Positions 30,942 through 40,034 of a stretch of DNA of 64,000 nucleotides are shown here, piece by piece (the first letter of the stretch is position 1; every line of letters starts with the position of its first letter). The stretch is from assembly GCF_051304405.1 (NCBI RefSeq), contig NZ_JBPPGG010000004.1, forward strand, positions 1 through 64,000, in the 5' to 3' direction. The position numbers and the translations under genes are program-made. The notes beneath the pieces are model-generated. The model was not told the origin of the DNA and searched no databases. It saw nothing but the letters and a program-made list of their open reading frames with translations. Origin of the DNA: Pedomonas sp051304405 (GTDB taxonomy: Bacteria; Pseudomonadota; Alphaproteobacteria; Sphingomonadales; Sphingomonadaceae).

Positions 30942-31050
30942 TTAGCGCAGGGAAACGCCGCGTCAATGCCGGTCGCACCGGCGGAAGGGGTGAGTGTTCG
31001 GGGAAGCCGTGAGTCGGGAGGATCGGCGGGAGTCCGCGCGGGCCGGGGGG

Positions 31051-31752
31051 TCAGTGCGTGGTGATCACACCGGCCGCGAAGTCCTTGAGGTTTTCGAAGC
31101 GCAGGTTGAAGTGGGGCAGGGGCCGGGGCAGGCGGGTGGCGCCGGGCTTGCCCTGGGTGCGGTCGATCCACACGGTCTTGAGCCCGGCGGCCTGCGCCGG
31201 GCCGTGGTCGTGGTAGAGGGACTGGGCCACGTGCACCACCTCGTGCGGTTCGATGCCCCGCGCCGCCAACTGGGCCAGCAGGAAGTCGAAGTTGCGGGGG
31301 TTGGGCTTGTAGGAGCCGATCTGTTCGGCGGTGAACACGCCGTCAAACGGCACGTCCAGCTGCTTGAGCGAGCCGAGGATGCTGGCTTCATCGACGTTGG
31401 AGAGGATGAACAGCCGGAACCGGGTCTTCAGCCGCTTGAGGGCGGGCACCGTATCGGCGAACGGCGGCCAGGAGGTGATGGAGTCGGCGAAGCGGGCGGC
31501 GGCCTCTTCGTCCACGGCCACGTCCAGTTCCTGCGCCATCTGGCGGTAGACCTCCGCCACCACCTGCCGGTAGGGCCAGCTGGGGTGGGCGTGCTCCAGA
31601 TCGGGCTCCACCGCGCCGAAGCCCGCCAGCACCTTGGCGGCCCCGAACCGGCTGACCCAGGGAGCGAGCGCCTCAAGGATGCCGCGCTCCCAGTCGATCA
31701 GGGTGCCGTAGCAGTCAAAGCTGAGGGCGCGGACTTGAGACCAGTCGATCAT
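31051..31752 (-). CDS. haloacid dehalogenase type II-like hydrolase
   Basis: 233 residues of the HAD superfamily. Motif I is SFDCYGTLIDWERGIL (nucleophile Asp, then DxYGT), motif II LFILSNVDEASI (Ser), motif III the Lys in IGSYKPNPRNFDF and motif IV in VAQSLYHDHGPAQAAG. This arrangement matches the (S)-2-haloacid dehalogenase branch, but many members act on other phospho- or haloacids. Start ATG overlaps the GNAT gene by 4 nt (ATGA). Confidence 0.85.
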   Translation of the reverse strand: MIDWSQVRALSFDCYGTLIDWERGILEALAPWVSRFGAAKVLAGFGAVEPDLEHAHPSWPYRQVVAEVYRQMAQELDVAVDEEAAARFADSITSWPPFADTVPALKRLKTRFRLFILSNVDEASILGSLKQLDVPFDGVFTAEQIGSYKPNPRNFDFLLAQLAARGIEPHEVVHVAQSLYHDHGPAQAAGLKTVWIDRTQGKPGATRLPRPLPHFNLRFENLKDFAAGVITTH

Positions 31753-32345
31753 CCTGTCTCTCCGATTATGGGGACGTGGGGGGCGGCGTCTTGCGGCAGC
31801 AGGCCGGTGAGCCGGGGGTCCGGCGCGATTTCCACCTTGCGGGCGTAGGCACGAAAGCCGTGTTTCAGATAAAAGGCCAGCGCTCGGGGGTGGTCAAGGG
31901 TGCAGGTGTGCAGCCAGACCCGCCGGGGCTTGCGCGCCCAGGCAAGGGCCAGCGCCTGCGTCATCAGCCATGAGCCCGCGCCGCGCCCGGTGAGCCGGGG
32001 CAGCAGGCCGAGGAACACGATCTCCACCTCGCCCTCGACCGAGGCATCCAGCTCCAGAAGCCCGACATCCGCCCCGCGCTCGCGCACCGCATAGAGCAGG
32101 GTACCGGGGGCGGTGAGCCGGGCGCGCAGGGCCGCGTCGTCGAGCAACAGGCGGCTGAACCACAGCCAGGGCGCGCCGATCGCGCGGAACAGGGCGCGGT
32201 ACCAGTCCGGCTCGGGATCGGATACCGGCACGAGCTGCAAGGTCATCATCACCGGCCCGGGTTTGGGCCGGGGGCGCTCGGTCATTTCCAGACAGGTCAC
32301 GACGCTGGCGATGGCGCCGGCGGGAACGTCGATAAGCTGGACCAT
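31749..32345 (-). CDS. GNAT-family acetyltransferase
   Basis: 198 residues. The GNAT acetyl-CoA-binding loop is LLPRLTGRGAGSWLMTQALA (R/QxxGxG/A), followed by the beta-bulge region RRVWLHTCTLDHPRALAFYL and KHGFRAYARK, which is close to those of acetyltransferases that act on small molecules or proteins. The likely start is the ATG at 32345 (MVQLIDVPAG). It forms an operon with the HAD gene through a 4-nt overlap. Substrate unknown. Confidence 0.82.
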   Translation of the reverse strand: MVQLIDVPAGAIASVVTCLEMTERPRPKPGPVMMTLQLVPVSDPEPDWYRALFRAIGAPWLWFSRLLLDDAALRARLTAPGTLLYAVRERGADVGLLELDASVEGEVEIVFLGLLPRLTGRGAGSWLMTQALALAWARKPRRVWLHTCTLDHPRALAFYLKHGFRAYARKVEIAPDPRLTGLLPQDAAPHVPIIGETG

Positions 32346-32427
32346 CACAAACCACGGGTCAGGAAGGAGCGGGCCGCACGCCGGGGGCCCGCGCACCGGC
32401 TTTCCTTGTGCCGCAAGCAGCCCCGAT

Positions 32428-32452
32428 GGAAAAGGGGGCGTTGCCGCCCCCT
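32428..32452 (-). terminator. Rho-independent terminator of cysK
   Basis: Arms AGGGGGCG (32433-32440) and CGCCCCCT (32445-32452) with a TTGC loop, followed on the minus strand by CTTTTCC. It lies 50 nt after the cysK stop codon. Confidence 0.75.
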
Positions 32453-32504
32453 CTCGCAGTAATGCAGTTGTTTGTGGCTTTTCTGCCCGCCCGGCGGACC
32501 CGGC

Positions 32505-33428
32505 TCAGCCCTCGGTCGGGAGGAAGTCGGGGACCGAGAGGTAGCGCTCGCCGGTGTCGTAGTTGAAGCCGAGGATGCGGCTGCCGGCCGGCACCTCCTT
32601 CAGCTTGCTGGCGATGGCGGCGAGAGTCGCGCCGGAGGAGACGCCGACGAGCAGGCCTTCCTCGCGGGCGGCACGGCGGGCCATTTCGCGGGCGTCTTCC
32701 GCCTCCACCTGAATGACGCCGTCCAGCAGGCGGGTGTCGAGGATGGCGGGGACGAAGCCCGCGCCGATGCCCTGAATGGGGTGCGGGCCGGGCTGGCCGC
32801 CGGAGAGCACGGGCGACAGGTTGGGCTCCACCGCGAACACCTGGAGGTTCGGCCACTTCTCCTTCAGCACCTTGGCAACGCCGGTGATATGGCCGCCGGT
32901 GCCGACGCCGGTGATGAGGCAGTCCAGCCCCTCGGGGAAGTCGGCGAGGATTTCCTGCGCGGTGGTGCGCTCGTGCACCGACACGTTGGCCGGGTTCTCG
33001 AACTGCTGGGGCATCCACGCGCCCGGGGTCTCGTTCACGATCTCGGTGGCCTTTTCCACCGCGCCCTTCATGCCCTTCTCGCGCGGGGTGAGCACGAAGC
33101 TGGCACCATAGGCCAGCATCAGGCGGCGGCGCTCGATCGACATGCTCTCGGGCATGACGAGGATGAGCTTGTAGCCCTTGACGGCCGCGACCATGGCAAG
33201 GCCAATGCCGGTGTTGCCCGAGGTGGGCTCGACGATCACGCCGCCCGGCTTGAGGGCGCCGGAGCGCTCCGCATCCTCGATCATGGCGAGGGCAATGCGA
33301 TCCTTGATCGAACCGCCCGGGTTCGACCGCTCCGACTTGACCCACACTTCATGTGTGCCGCCAAAGAGGCGGTTGATGCGGATGTGCGGCGTCTTACCGA
33401 TGGTGTCGAGAATGCTGTTCGCTTTCAT
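32505..33428 (-). CDS. cysK: cysteine synthase A (O-acetylserine sulfhydrylase)
   Basis: 307 residues. The PLP lysine is in SNPGGSIKDRIALAMI; the substrate loop is PTSGNTGIGLAMVAA; the PLP phosphate loop is ITGVGTGGHITGVAKV. It replaces the acetyl group of O-acetylserine with sulfide to form cysteine. ATG at 33428 is preceded by TTGGAGGCATTG, an excellent ribosome site; the ATG four codons earlier is not. A clear terminator follows. Confidence 0.95.
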   Translation of the reverse strand: MKANSILDTIGKTPHIRINRLFGGTHEVWVKSERSNPGGSIKDRIALAMIEDAERSGALKPGGVIVEPTSGNTGIGLAMVAAVKGYKLILVMPESMSIERRRLMLAYGASFVLTPREKGMKGAVEKATEIVNETPGAWMPQQFENPANVSVHERTTAQEILADFPEGLDCLITGVGTGGHITGVAKVLKEKWPNLQVFAVEPNLSPVLSGGQPGPHPIQGIGAGFVPAILDTRLLDGVIQVEAEDAREMARRAAREEGLLVGVSSGATLAAIASKLKEVPAGSRILGFNYDTGERYLSVPDFLPTEG

Positions 33429-33508
33429 CAATGCCTCCAAATGCCGATCCGGCGCTGTCAGCGAACAAGATAAAGGGAAGCCCTTTCAGGCCAAGGGAGA
33501 ATTTCTTC

Positions 33509-34867
33509 TCAGGAGCCGGATGCGGCTTTGGCTTTCCCGGACGGGGCGTGTTCGGGCCCGGCTTCGGGCCCGGATTCGGGCCTGGAGTCCGGCCTGGACT
33601 CCGGCTCGGGCGGCACCAGCTTGTTGGCCTTGCGCAGCTCGGGGAAGGCCCAGGCCCACAGCGCGGTGACCAGCATCGCCGCGCAGCCGCCCATCACCAC
33701 CGCCGGAACCGCGCCGAGGAGGCGGGCGACGAGACCGGCGTAGAACTCGCCCAGCTCGTTGGAGGCGCTGACGAACAGCGTGCCCGCCGAGGCGACGCGG
33801 CCGCGCATCTCGTCGGGCGTGTAGAGCTGGAGCAGGGACTGGCGCACGTAGACGCTCACCATGTCCGCCCCGCCCAGCACCGTGAGCGCCGCCAGCGACA
33901 GCGGGAAGGAGCGGGACAGGCCGAACACCACCGTGCACAGGCCAAAGAGGCCGACGCAGGCGAACATCCACAGCCCCACGTTGCGGCGCAGGCCGAAGCG
34001 GGCCAGCAGCACCGCCACGATGGCCGCGCCCACGGCCGGGGCGGCGCGCAGGTTGCCCAGCCCCTCCGGCCCCACCATCAGCACGTCGCGGGCGTAGACC
34101 GGCAGCATGGCCGTGGCCGAGCCCAGCAGCACGGCGAACAGGTCGAGCGTGATGGCGCCCAGAATGATGCGGTTGGTGCGGATGTACTTGAGCCCGGCGA
34201 GGATGGACTTCCACGGCCGGTCCTTGGGGGCGACGGTGTGCGGCACGGGCCGGATGCAGAACATGGCGGCGAGCGCCAGGCTCAGCAGCGCCAGACAGGT
34301 GCCGTAGACCCACTGCGGGCCGCCCGCCATCAGGTAGCCGCACGCGGCCGGGCCGCCGACGGCCGCCGTCTGCCAGGCGATGGAGTTCCAGGCAATGGCG
34401 TTGGGCAGGATCTTCAGCGGCACCAGATTGGGCGCCAGCGCCTGAAGCGACGGCCCCATGAAGGCGCGGCCCACGCCCAGCAGGGTGGCGGCGACGAAGA
34501 TCGGCCACAGGGTCTGGCCGTCCAGGATCGTGTGGCCGAACAGCCAGGCGAGCGCCACGATCTCCAGCGCGATCGCGCCGCGGGCGACCCAGCGGCGGTC
34601 CACCCGGTCGATGACATGCCCGGCGAACAGGCTGCATCCGGCCAGCGCCACGAACTGCACCAGGCCGATCAGGCCGAGGTAGAGCGAGGCTTCCTTGATG
34701 GTGTGGGTGCGCCGGGCGATCTCGTAGACCTGCCAGCCGATCCCGACCACGGTCATGAGGCTGGAGAAGCTGGCGAGAAAGCGGGCAGCCCAGAAAAAGC
34801 GGAAATCCCGGACGGCGAAGGCCGACTTGGGTGCGGCGTCTGGGGCGGCAGTGTGGCTGTCGGACAT
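33509..34867 (-). CDS. MFS transporter (EntS/MFS_3-like)
   Basis: 452 residues with about 12 membrane helices. The N-terminal LFAGHVIDRVDRRWVARGAI is the MFS loop 2-3 motif (GxxxDRxxR/K), and QSLLQLYTPDEMRGRVASAG is the typical second-half motif of the MFS_3/enterobactin-exporter-like branch. The C-terminal cytoplasmic tail is a Pro/Glu/Ser low-complexity stretch (ESRPDSRPESGPEAGPE). It probably exports a small molecule; substrate unknown. It lies just downstream of nothing related; cysK is on the same strand, 80 nt further. Confidence 0.88.
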   Translation of the reverse strand: MSDSHTAAPDAAPKSAFAVRDFRFFWAARFLASFSSLMTVVGIGWQVYEIARRTHTIKEASLYLGLIGLVQFVALAGCSLFAGHVIDRVDRRWVARGAIALEIVALAWLFGHTILDGQTLWPIFVAATLLGVGRAFMGPSLQALAPNLVPLKILPNAIAWNSIAWQTAAVGGPAACGYLMAGGPQWVYGTCLALLSLALAAMFCIRPVPHTVAPKDRPWKSILAGLKYIRTNRIILGAITLDLFAVLLGSATAMLPVYARDVLMVGPEGLGNLRAAPAVGAAIVAVLLARFGLRRNVGLWMFACVGLFGLCTVVFGLSRSFPLSLAALTVLGGADMVSVYVRQSLLQLYTPDEMRGRVASAGTLFVSASNELGEFYAGLVARLLGAVPAVVMGGCAAMLVTALWAWAFPELRKANKLVPPEPESRPDSRPESGPEAGPEHAPSGKAKAASGS

Positions 34868-35218
34868 GAAAATTGCCTATGGCAGTGAGTCCGGGGCCCG
34901 TCGAGAGGGTTCCTTGGTCGCTCATTGGCAACCGTGTGTTCGTGTTCAGGCAACAGTTTGGCCGCGTGCGGGTTCTGGCAACGCTCCGTGCTGGCAGTGG
35001 CGCGGCGGGCCGGGATGGGCGATGATGGCCGGGAAGCCGGATTGTTCCGGCGGAAATGCAATGGACGGGTTCAGAAAGACCGAAACGGTTCCTATGTCCT
35101 GGTCATGGCTCGCCCGGCCGGCATGCGCGCCGGCCGGACAGCTTGCCGCGCTCCGCCGTTCTTTCGTACCGGGGCGCGTCCCGATGCGTTTGGTGTCCTT
35201 AACGAGTGATGGATTCTT
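34868..35218. other. divergent intergenic region with one strong hairpin
   Basis: 351 nt between the MFS gene (minus) and the LOG gene (plus). It contains the hairpin CCGGCCGGC-N6-GCCGGCCGG (35114-35137). No supported gene, promoter or operator was found. Short reading frames here lack ribosome sites and family resemblance. Confidence 0.3.
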
Positions 35219-36088
35219 ATGACTGCTGATGTCTCCCAACCCCGACGGATCTTCCCCAGCGCCACGGAGGAAGCCGGGATCGCCGACAAGGTGGAGGGCA
35301 CGCCCCAGACCAACCACCCGAGCTATCGCCTGGCCATCGCCGACCGCGATTTCCTGCTGCGCGATGAGCTGCGCCCGGTGCGCTTCCAGCTGGAGATGCT
35401 GAAGCCCGAGCTGATCCTCAAGGAGCATAAGATCGCCTCGACGGTGGTGTTTTACGGCTCGGCCCGGATTCCGTCGCCGCAGGCTGCGGAGGCGCTGGTG
35501 GCGGCCGCCCGGACCCCGCGCGAGAAGCTGGTGGCTGAGCGGCTGAAGGAGAAGTCGCGCTATTACGACGAGGCCTACAAGCTGGCCTACCGCTTCTCCA
35601 GCATCCCGCAGGACCCGGACGGCGAGCGGCATTACGTGGTCTGCTCCGGCGGCGGCCCGAGCATCATGGAGGCGGCCAACAAGGGCGCGCATGACGCCGG
35701 CGCGCCCACCATCGGCCTCAACATCGTGCTGCCGCACGAGCAGTACCCCAACGAATACGTGACCCCGTCGCTGAGCTTCCAGTTCCACTACTTCGCGCTG
35801 CGCAAGATGCACTTCCTGATGCGCGCGCGGGCGGTGGTGGCGTTCCCCGGCGGCTTCGGCACGTTCGACGAGCTGTTCGAGGCGCTCACCCTGGTCCAGA
35901 CCGGCAAGATGAAGCCCATCCCCATCCTGCTGTTCGGCCGGGAATTCTGGAACCGGGTCGTGAACTTCGAGGCGCTGGCGGAGGAAGGCACCATCTCGCC
36001 GCGGGATCTGGAGCTGTTCCGGTTCGTGGAGACCGCCGAGGAGGCGTGGCAGGTGCTGCACGAGTGCTGGGGCCTGCCGGCCGAATAG
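35219..36088 (+). CDS. LOG-family protein (putative nucleotide phosphoribohydrolase)
   Basis: 289 residues. The LOG signature PGGFGTFDELFEALTLVQTG is at about residues 214-233, preceded by FYGSARIPSPQAAEAL and CSGGGPSIMEAANKGAHDAG. LOG enzymes release adenine-type bases from nucleotide monophosphates (cytokinin activation in plants and some bacteria); bacterial homologues in this long form are poorly characterised. The N-terminal extension of about 70 residues is longer than plant LOG. Start ATG at 35219; the ribosome site is weak. Confidence 0.9.
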   Translation: MTADVSQPRRIFPSATEEAGIADKVEGTPQTNHPSYRLAIADRDFLLRDELRPVRFQLEMLKPELILKEHKIASTVVFYGSARIPSPQAAEALVAAARTPREKLVAERLKEKSRYYDEAYKLAYRFSSIPQDPDGERHYVVCSGGGPSIMEAANKGAHDAGAPTIGLNIVLPHEQYPNEYVTPSLSFQFHYFALRKMHFLMRARAVVAFPGGFGTFDELFEALTLVQTGKMKPIPILLFGREFWNRVVNFEALAEEGTISPRDLELFRFVETAEEAWQVLHECWGLPAE

Positions 36089-36148
36089 CCCCCGGCGTTG
36101 CAGCCATCAGGAGAGGCCGGGCCGCCGCCGCGCGCGCCCGGCGTACCC

Positions 36149-36922
36149 TCAGTTGAGGGCGAGGTCGCCGCAGGGACTGCCGGAGAGGATGTCGGACTCG
36201 TAGGTGTAGCAGTGCCCGGGGTAGAGATGGACCGCGCAGGCCATCAGCTCGTCCCGGAGGTCGAGGCAGGCGTAGGTGATGCGCAGGCACGGCGAGAGCG
36301 CCGCGACGCCCAGAAGGCGCGCCTCGCTCTGGTGGGGCGTGACGGACTGCGCCTTCATCCGCACCCGACCCGGCGGCTCGCCCAGCGCTTTCAGCTGCTG
36401 CCAGACCGGCTCGTGGCCCGGCTGGATCTGCCCGGCCAGCTGCTTCAGGCGCTCGGGCAGGAAAATCTCCACAAGCATGGTGGGCGACGCGCACACCGCC
36501 GAGCGGATCGCCCAGCGGCTGCCGACGGCGCAGCCGAGCCGCTGCGCCAACCGCTCGTCGGCCGCCAGCGTGGTCGCGCCGCCGAAGCGGCCGGGCTGAA
36601 GAAGCATGGGCGCGGGCTCGGGGCACGCGCTCATCTGCGGGTCGAGAACCGGAGCCGGGGCGGCCCCGTCATGGCGGATGAGCGTGCCCGCGCCGCGACG
36701 GCGGGAGATCAGCCCTTCCTGCTGAAGCTGGCGCAGCGCCTCGCGAATGGTGAAACGGCTGACCTGATAATGGGCGCAGAGTTTCTCCTCGGTCGGGAGA
36801 TATGTGCCCGCAGCGAATTCCTGGCTGGTGATGCGCGCGCGCAGGTCCGCTGCAATCTGGAGGTAGAGCGGCTGGCCTGTCAGCTCGGCTATGTGAGCCG
36901 CTTCGGATAAGGTCTCGCTCAT
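36149..36922 (-). CDS. GntR-family regulator with UTRA domain (HutC type)
   Basis: 257 residues. The N-terminal GntR winged HTH (about 15-80) has PLYLQIAADLRARITSQEF and the recognition helix YQVSRFTIREALRQLQQEGL, then SRRRGAGTLIR. The C-terminal half is a UTRA effector-binding domain (ADERLAQRLGC..., LVEIFLPERL, ITYACLDLRDELM). HutC-type regulators respond to small molecules such as urocanate or sugar phosphates. A 15-bp palindrome at 36959 lies 37 bp upstream of the start, consistent with autoregulation. Targets unknown. Confidence 0.85.
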   Translation of the reverse strand: MSETLSEAAHIAELTGQPLYLQIAADLRARITSQEFAAGTYLPTEEKLCAHYQVSRFTIREALRQLQQEGLISRRRGAGTLIRHDGAAPAPVLDPQMSACPEPAPMLLQPGRFGGATTLAADERLAQRLGCAVGSRWAIRSAVCASPTMLVEIFLPERLKQLAGQIQPGHEPVWQQLKALGEPPGRVRMKAQSVTPHQSEARLLGVAALSPCLRITYACLDLRDELMACAVHLYPGHCYTYESDILSGSPCGDLALN

Positions 36923-36958
36923 CGCACCGACACCCGTCTCGCCGTTAATCTCGACAGA

Positions 36959-36973
36959 CTAGAATAATTCTAG
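36959..36973. promoter_or_regulatory. palindromic operator upstream of the GntR-UTRA gene
   Basis: CTAGAATAATTCTAG has 7-bp perfect arms around one central base. HutC-subfamily regulators bind short dyads of this type; position 37-51 bp before the regulator start fits autoregulation. Confidence 0.5.
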
Positions 36974-37053
36974 CCGTTTTCAACCTTCGCATTCGTGGGC
37001 GCGGCGGACGAAGCGGCGGGGGCCAGCAGCCCGCGACCGGCCGGACGGGCGCG

Positions 37054-37095
37054 GGCAGACGGGAGTCAGGCGGGGGCAGACGTGAGTCTGGCGGG
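37054..37095. repeat. 21-bp tandem repeat (two copies)
   Basis: Two adjacent units GGCAGACGGGAGTCAGGCGGG and GGCAGACGTGAGTCTGGCGGG (differing at two positions) lie between the GntR-UTRA and Nudix genes. A partial third (GTCAGGCGGG) follows. No function seen. Confidence 0.55.
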
Positions 37096-37116
37096 GTCAG
37101 GCGGGATCGGGCCGAC

Positions 37117-37653
37117 TCAGCCGGCGGGGCGGACCGCGCCGCGCGCCGCCCCGAGCGCGCCGTAGACCTTGATGTCGATGACGGCGCCGCGCCTGCGCTG
37201 GGCGGCCAGCCAGTCCTCGATGCCTTCGAGCGGCACCACATGGACGGTGATGTTCTCGTGCTCCGTGCCGCCGCCCGGGCCGGCGCGGGTGAGGCCGGTC
37301 GCCAGGTAAATGTGCACGGTCTCGGGCGTCAGGCCGGCGGAGGAAGCGCCTTCGTACAGGAAGGTCCAGTGGTCGGCGCGGAAGCCGGTCTCCTCCTCCA
37401 GCTCGCGCCGGGCGGCGACCAGCATGTCCTCGTCGGCGTCGTCCTCGTCGCCGACAAGCCCGGCGGGCAGCTCGACGGACGGGCCGCCGAGCGCCGCCCG
37501 CCACTGCTCCACCAGCACCAGCTCGCCCGCTTCCGTGACCGGGACAATGCCCACGACCCCGGAGCCGCGATTCCGAACGGCGAACTCCCAGCCATCCTCG
37601 CAGACCAGCTCCAGATACCTGCCGGTGCCAAGCACCTCCCGTTTGCGCGCCAT
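37117..37653 (-). CDS. NUDIX hydrolase (ADP-ribose pyrophosphatase-like)
   Basis: 178 residues. The Nudix box is visible near residues 67-91, ending REL-EEETGF (AARRELEEETGF), but the spacing between the leading Gly and Glu seems one residue longer than the consensus, with an acidic stretch GDEDDADEDM. An upstream LPAGLVG and the central position of the box fit the ADP-ribose/NUDT5-like subgroup. It is divergent from the oxygenase gene, only 48 nt away, so they may share a promoter region. Substrate inferred from family only. Confidence 0.85.
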   Translation of the reverse strand: MARKREVLGTGRYLELVCEDGWEFAVRNRGSGVVGIVPVTEAGELVLVEQWRAALGGPSVELPAGLVGDEDDADEDMLVAARRELEEETGFRADHWTFLYEGASSAGLTPETVHIYLATGLTRAGPGGGTEHENITVHVVPLEGIEDWLAAQRRRGAVIDIKVYGALGAARGAVRPAG

Positions 37654-37701
37654 GCACGAGGCCCTTTCGTGAAACTCGCGTACCGTTTAAACGCTCAGGT
37701 T

Positions 37702-38640
37702 ATGTCCTGCGTCATCCCGCCTGTCAGCTACCGTCTTTATGAAGCCGACTTTCCGGCCTTTGCCAATGCCCTCGGCGAGTCGTATGCGCGCTATGGCTTC
37801 GCCGTCGTCTCCGACCATGACGTGCCGGAAGGGCTGATCGAGGGAACGCTCGACCGCTTCAAGACCTTCTTCGCCTGGCCCGAGGCGGACAAGCGCCGCT
37901 ACCACCGCCCCGGCATCGCCGGTGCGCGCGGCTATACGCCCTTCGGCATCGAGACCGCCAAGGGCGCCCGCGTCCATGACCTGAAGGAATTCTGGCACCT
38001 GGGGCGGGAGCTGCCCGATGGCCACGCCTATCGCGCGTTCATGCCGGAGAACGTGTGGGTGGCGGAAATCGAGGGCTTCCGCGAGACGGCCTATGGCCTC
38101 TACGAGGCGCTCGACGGCTTCGGCCAGCGGATGCTGCGGGCGATCGCCCGGTATCTGGGCCTCGACCCCGCCTTCTTCGACGACAAGGTGAACGCGGGCA
38201 ACAGCCTGCTGCGGGTGCTGCATTACCCGCCGGTGCCTGCGGACGCGGCAGGGGCGGTGCGGGCGGCGGCCCACGAGGACATCAACGTCATCACCCTGCT
38301 CCTGGGCGCGGAGGAAGGCGGGCTGGAAATCCTCACCCGGGATGGCCGCTGGCTGCCGATCAATCCGCCGCCGGGGTGCATCGTCGTCAACATCGGCGAC
38401 ATGCTCCAGCGCATGACCAACCACGCGCTGCCCTCGACCACCCACCGGGTGGTCAACCCGCCGCCCGAGCGGGCACACCGGCCGCGCTATTCCATGCCCT
38501 TCTTCCTCCACTTCAACCCGGATGTGGCGATCGAGCCGCTGCCGCAGTGCGTGACGGCGGACAACCCCTGCCGCTATCCCCGGCCGATCACGGCGCAGGC
38601 CTATCTGGAGGAGCGGCTGCGGGAAATCCGCCTGCTCTGA
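37702..38640 (+). CDS. isopenicillin N synthase-like 2-oxoglutarate/Fe(II) oxygenase
   Basis: 312 residues. The iron triad is AAHEDINVITLLL (His-x-Asp) and, about 55 residues later, STTHRVVNPP (His). The Arg that binds the 2-oxoglutarate carboxylate is in RPRYSMPFFLHF. The N-terminal half is the DIOX_N-type region (GFAVVSDHDVPEGL). ATG at 37702 starts MSCVIPPVSYRLYEA. Substrate unknown; bacterial members of this group are mostly unassigned. Confidence 0.88.
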   Translation: MSCVIPPVSYRLYEADFPAFANALGESYARYGFAVVSDHDVPEGLIEGTLDRFKTFFAWPEADKRRYHRPGIAGARGYTPFGIETAKGARVHDLKEFWHLGRELPDGHAYRAFMPENVWVAEIEGFRETAYGLYEALDGFGQRMLRAIARYLGLDPAFFDDKVNAGNSLLRVLHYPPVPADAAGAVRAAAHEDINVITLLLGAEEGGLEILTRDGRWLPINPPPGCIVVNIGDMLQRMTNHALPSTTHRVVNPPPERAHRPRYSMPFFLHFNPDVAIEPLPQCVTADNPCRYPRPITAQAYLEERLREIRLL

Positions 38641-38660
38641 GGGACGGCAGGGTCTCCCGC

Positions 38661-39158
38661 TCAGTCATCGTCCCATTCGGGGAGCGCCCTCAGCTGCTCG
38701 GCGGTCAGCCGGGTGCGGAACTGGCCGTTGTGCACGGTCAGCTGCTCCAGGGGGACAAGCACTTCCCTGTCGCGCAGGCCAAGGAACGTGCCCACCTCGA
38801 CCGTCACGCCCACGATCTGGTCGCGGTTGTTGGCGATCACCTCCTCCACCTCGCCGATGCGCTTGCCGTCGGCGTCGTAGACCATCGCGTCCTCCATCTG
38901 GCGCACGGTCATGTTGGCGGGGCCGCGCAGCGGCTCGTCGTCATCCACTTCGCGCAGGTAGGTGCCGGCCGGGGCCATGCGGTCCTGCTGCCGGGGCTGG
39001 GGCTGCGCCTGCTGGCCGCCGAGCTGGCGGTTGATCGCGTCGCGCACGTCCTGAACGACGCCGCCGCTGCCCGGGGAGGTCTGGGTGTCCTGAGCCAGGG
39101 CGGAGGCGCTGCCTCCCGCCATCGCCAACACGGTCGCAATCACCATTGCCGTTTTCAT
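38661..39158 (-). CDS. exported PRC-barrel domain protein
   Basis: 165 residues with a signal peptide (MKTAMVIATVLAMAGGSASALA, cleavage near residue 23). A Gln/Pro-rich linker follows, then a PRC-barrel domain: DADGKRIGEVEEVIANNRDQ, VGVTVEVGTFLGLRDREVL and VPLEQLTVHNGQFRTRL. PRC-barrels occur in photosynthetic reaction centre H subunits and RimM; exported single copies like this are common and uncharacterised in Alphaproteobacteria. GAGGTGCGCC precedes the ATG. Confidence 0.82.
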   Translation of the reverse strand: MKTAMVIATVLAMAGGSASALAQDTQTSPGSGGVVQDVRDAINRQLGGQQAQPQPRQQDRMAPAGTYLREVDDDEPLRGPANMTVRQMEDAMVYDADGKRIGEVEEVIANNRDQIVGVTVEVGTFLGLRDREVLVPLEQLTVHNGQFRTRLTAEQLRALPEWDDD

Positions 39159-39229
39159 GGCGCACCTCGCTTTCCTGAAATTGCGCTTCTGGTCGAACGA
39201 GGCAAGCCGCTTCCGCGTTCCCCCCGCGC

Positions 39230-39940
39230 TCAGGGTTCGGCGGGCGCGGCAGCCTGGCGGCGCTGGTCGTTGGCGGCTTCGTGGGCGAGGCGGGTGGGCT
39301 CGGGCAGACGGTAGCCGCGCGTCGCCCGCAGCACCCACTCGACCGCCGTTTCCAGCGACACCCGGTGGCCGGTCGAAATGTAGAGCGGGCGGGCGCGGCG
39401 GCGGGTGCGCAGCACCATGGCGATGGTCTCCCCCTTCCACACCAGCGGGGTGCGGTCGCCCGGCTCCTCCCCCAGCGGCCCGAGCGGCTCGCCGACGAGG
39501 ATGCTCTTGGCAACGCCGATGCTGGGCCGGTCGAGCAGCACCCCCAGATGGCTGGCGATGCCGAGCCCGCGCGGGTGGCTGATGCCGTGGCCATCGACGA
39601 ACAGGAGGTCGGGCGGCGCGGGCAGCTGGCGGTAGGCTCCCACCAGGCTCGGGCATTCCCGAAAGCCGAGGTAGCCGGGCACGTAGGGGATGGGGCTGGG
39701 GGCGCTGAGGGCGGCGGTGGCCTCCCGCTCCAGCGAGGGCCAGCGGAGGAGGACGATGGCGGCATGGATCGGGCCGGTCGAGTCCCGCCATTTCATGCTG
39801 GTGTCCACCCCCGCCAGGCGATGGACCGGGCCGAGAGCGTCCTCCCGCACCACCCGCCGGGCCAGCGCGCGCTGCACCTCCGCCGCGACGGCGAGGGAGG
39901 GCGGGGAGAGCCAGTCGGTGGGGATCTGCGGGTCGGTCAT
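39230..39940 (-). CDS. nfi: deoxyinosine 3'-endonuclease (endonuclease V)
   Basis: About 236 residues. Endonuclease V motifs in order: LAGVDTSMKW (first catalytic Asp), IPYVPGYLGFRECPSLVGAY (the PYIPGxLxFRExP wedge with Glu) and LLFVDGHGISHPRGLGIASH (Asp and substrate-pocket residues), then GVAKSILVG. It nicks DNA 3' to deaminated adenine (inosine). Start ATG 39940 or 39955 fit the family length; upstream frame is not similar to the family. Divergent from the lyase gene. Confidence 0.9.
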   Translation of the reverse strand: MTDPQIPTDWLSPPSLAVAAEVQRALARRVVREDALGPVHRLAGVDTSMKWRDSTGPIHAAIVLLRWPSLEREATAALSAPSPIPYVPGYLGFRECPSLVGAYRQLPAPPDLLFVDGHGISHPRGLGIASHLGVLLDRPSIGVAKSILVGEPLGPLGEEPGDRTPLVWKGETIAMVLRTRRRARPLYISTGHRVSLETAVEWVLRATRGYRLPEPTRLAHEAANDQRRQAAAPAEP

Positions 39941-40034
39941 CGGTTCCACGTCCATGGCCTGTCCTGCCGCGAGCGACAGCTTTTCCGCAAGGGCGATTGT
40001 TTGGTAGGACACGCCCGGGGGAAAGGAGAGTTTC

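Noticed and set aside
34925..35209. 94-residue plus-strand frame in the MFS-LOG gap
   Set aside because: No ribosome site, family resemblance or codon bias distinct from random GC-rich DNA.
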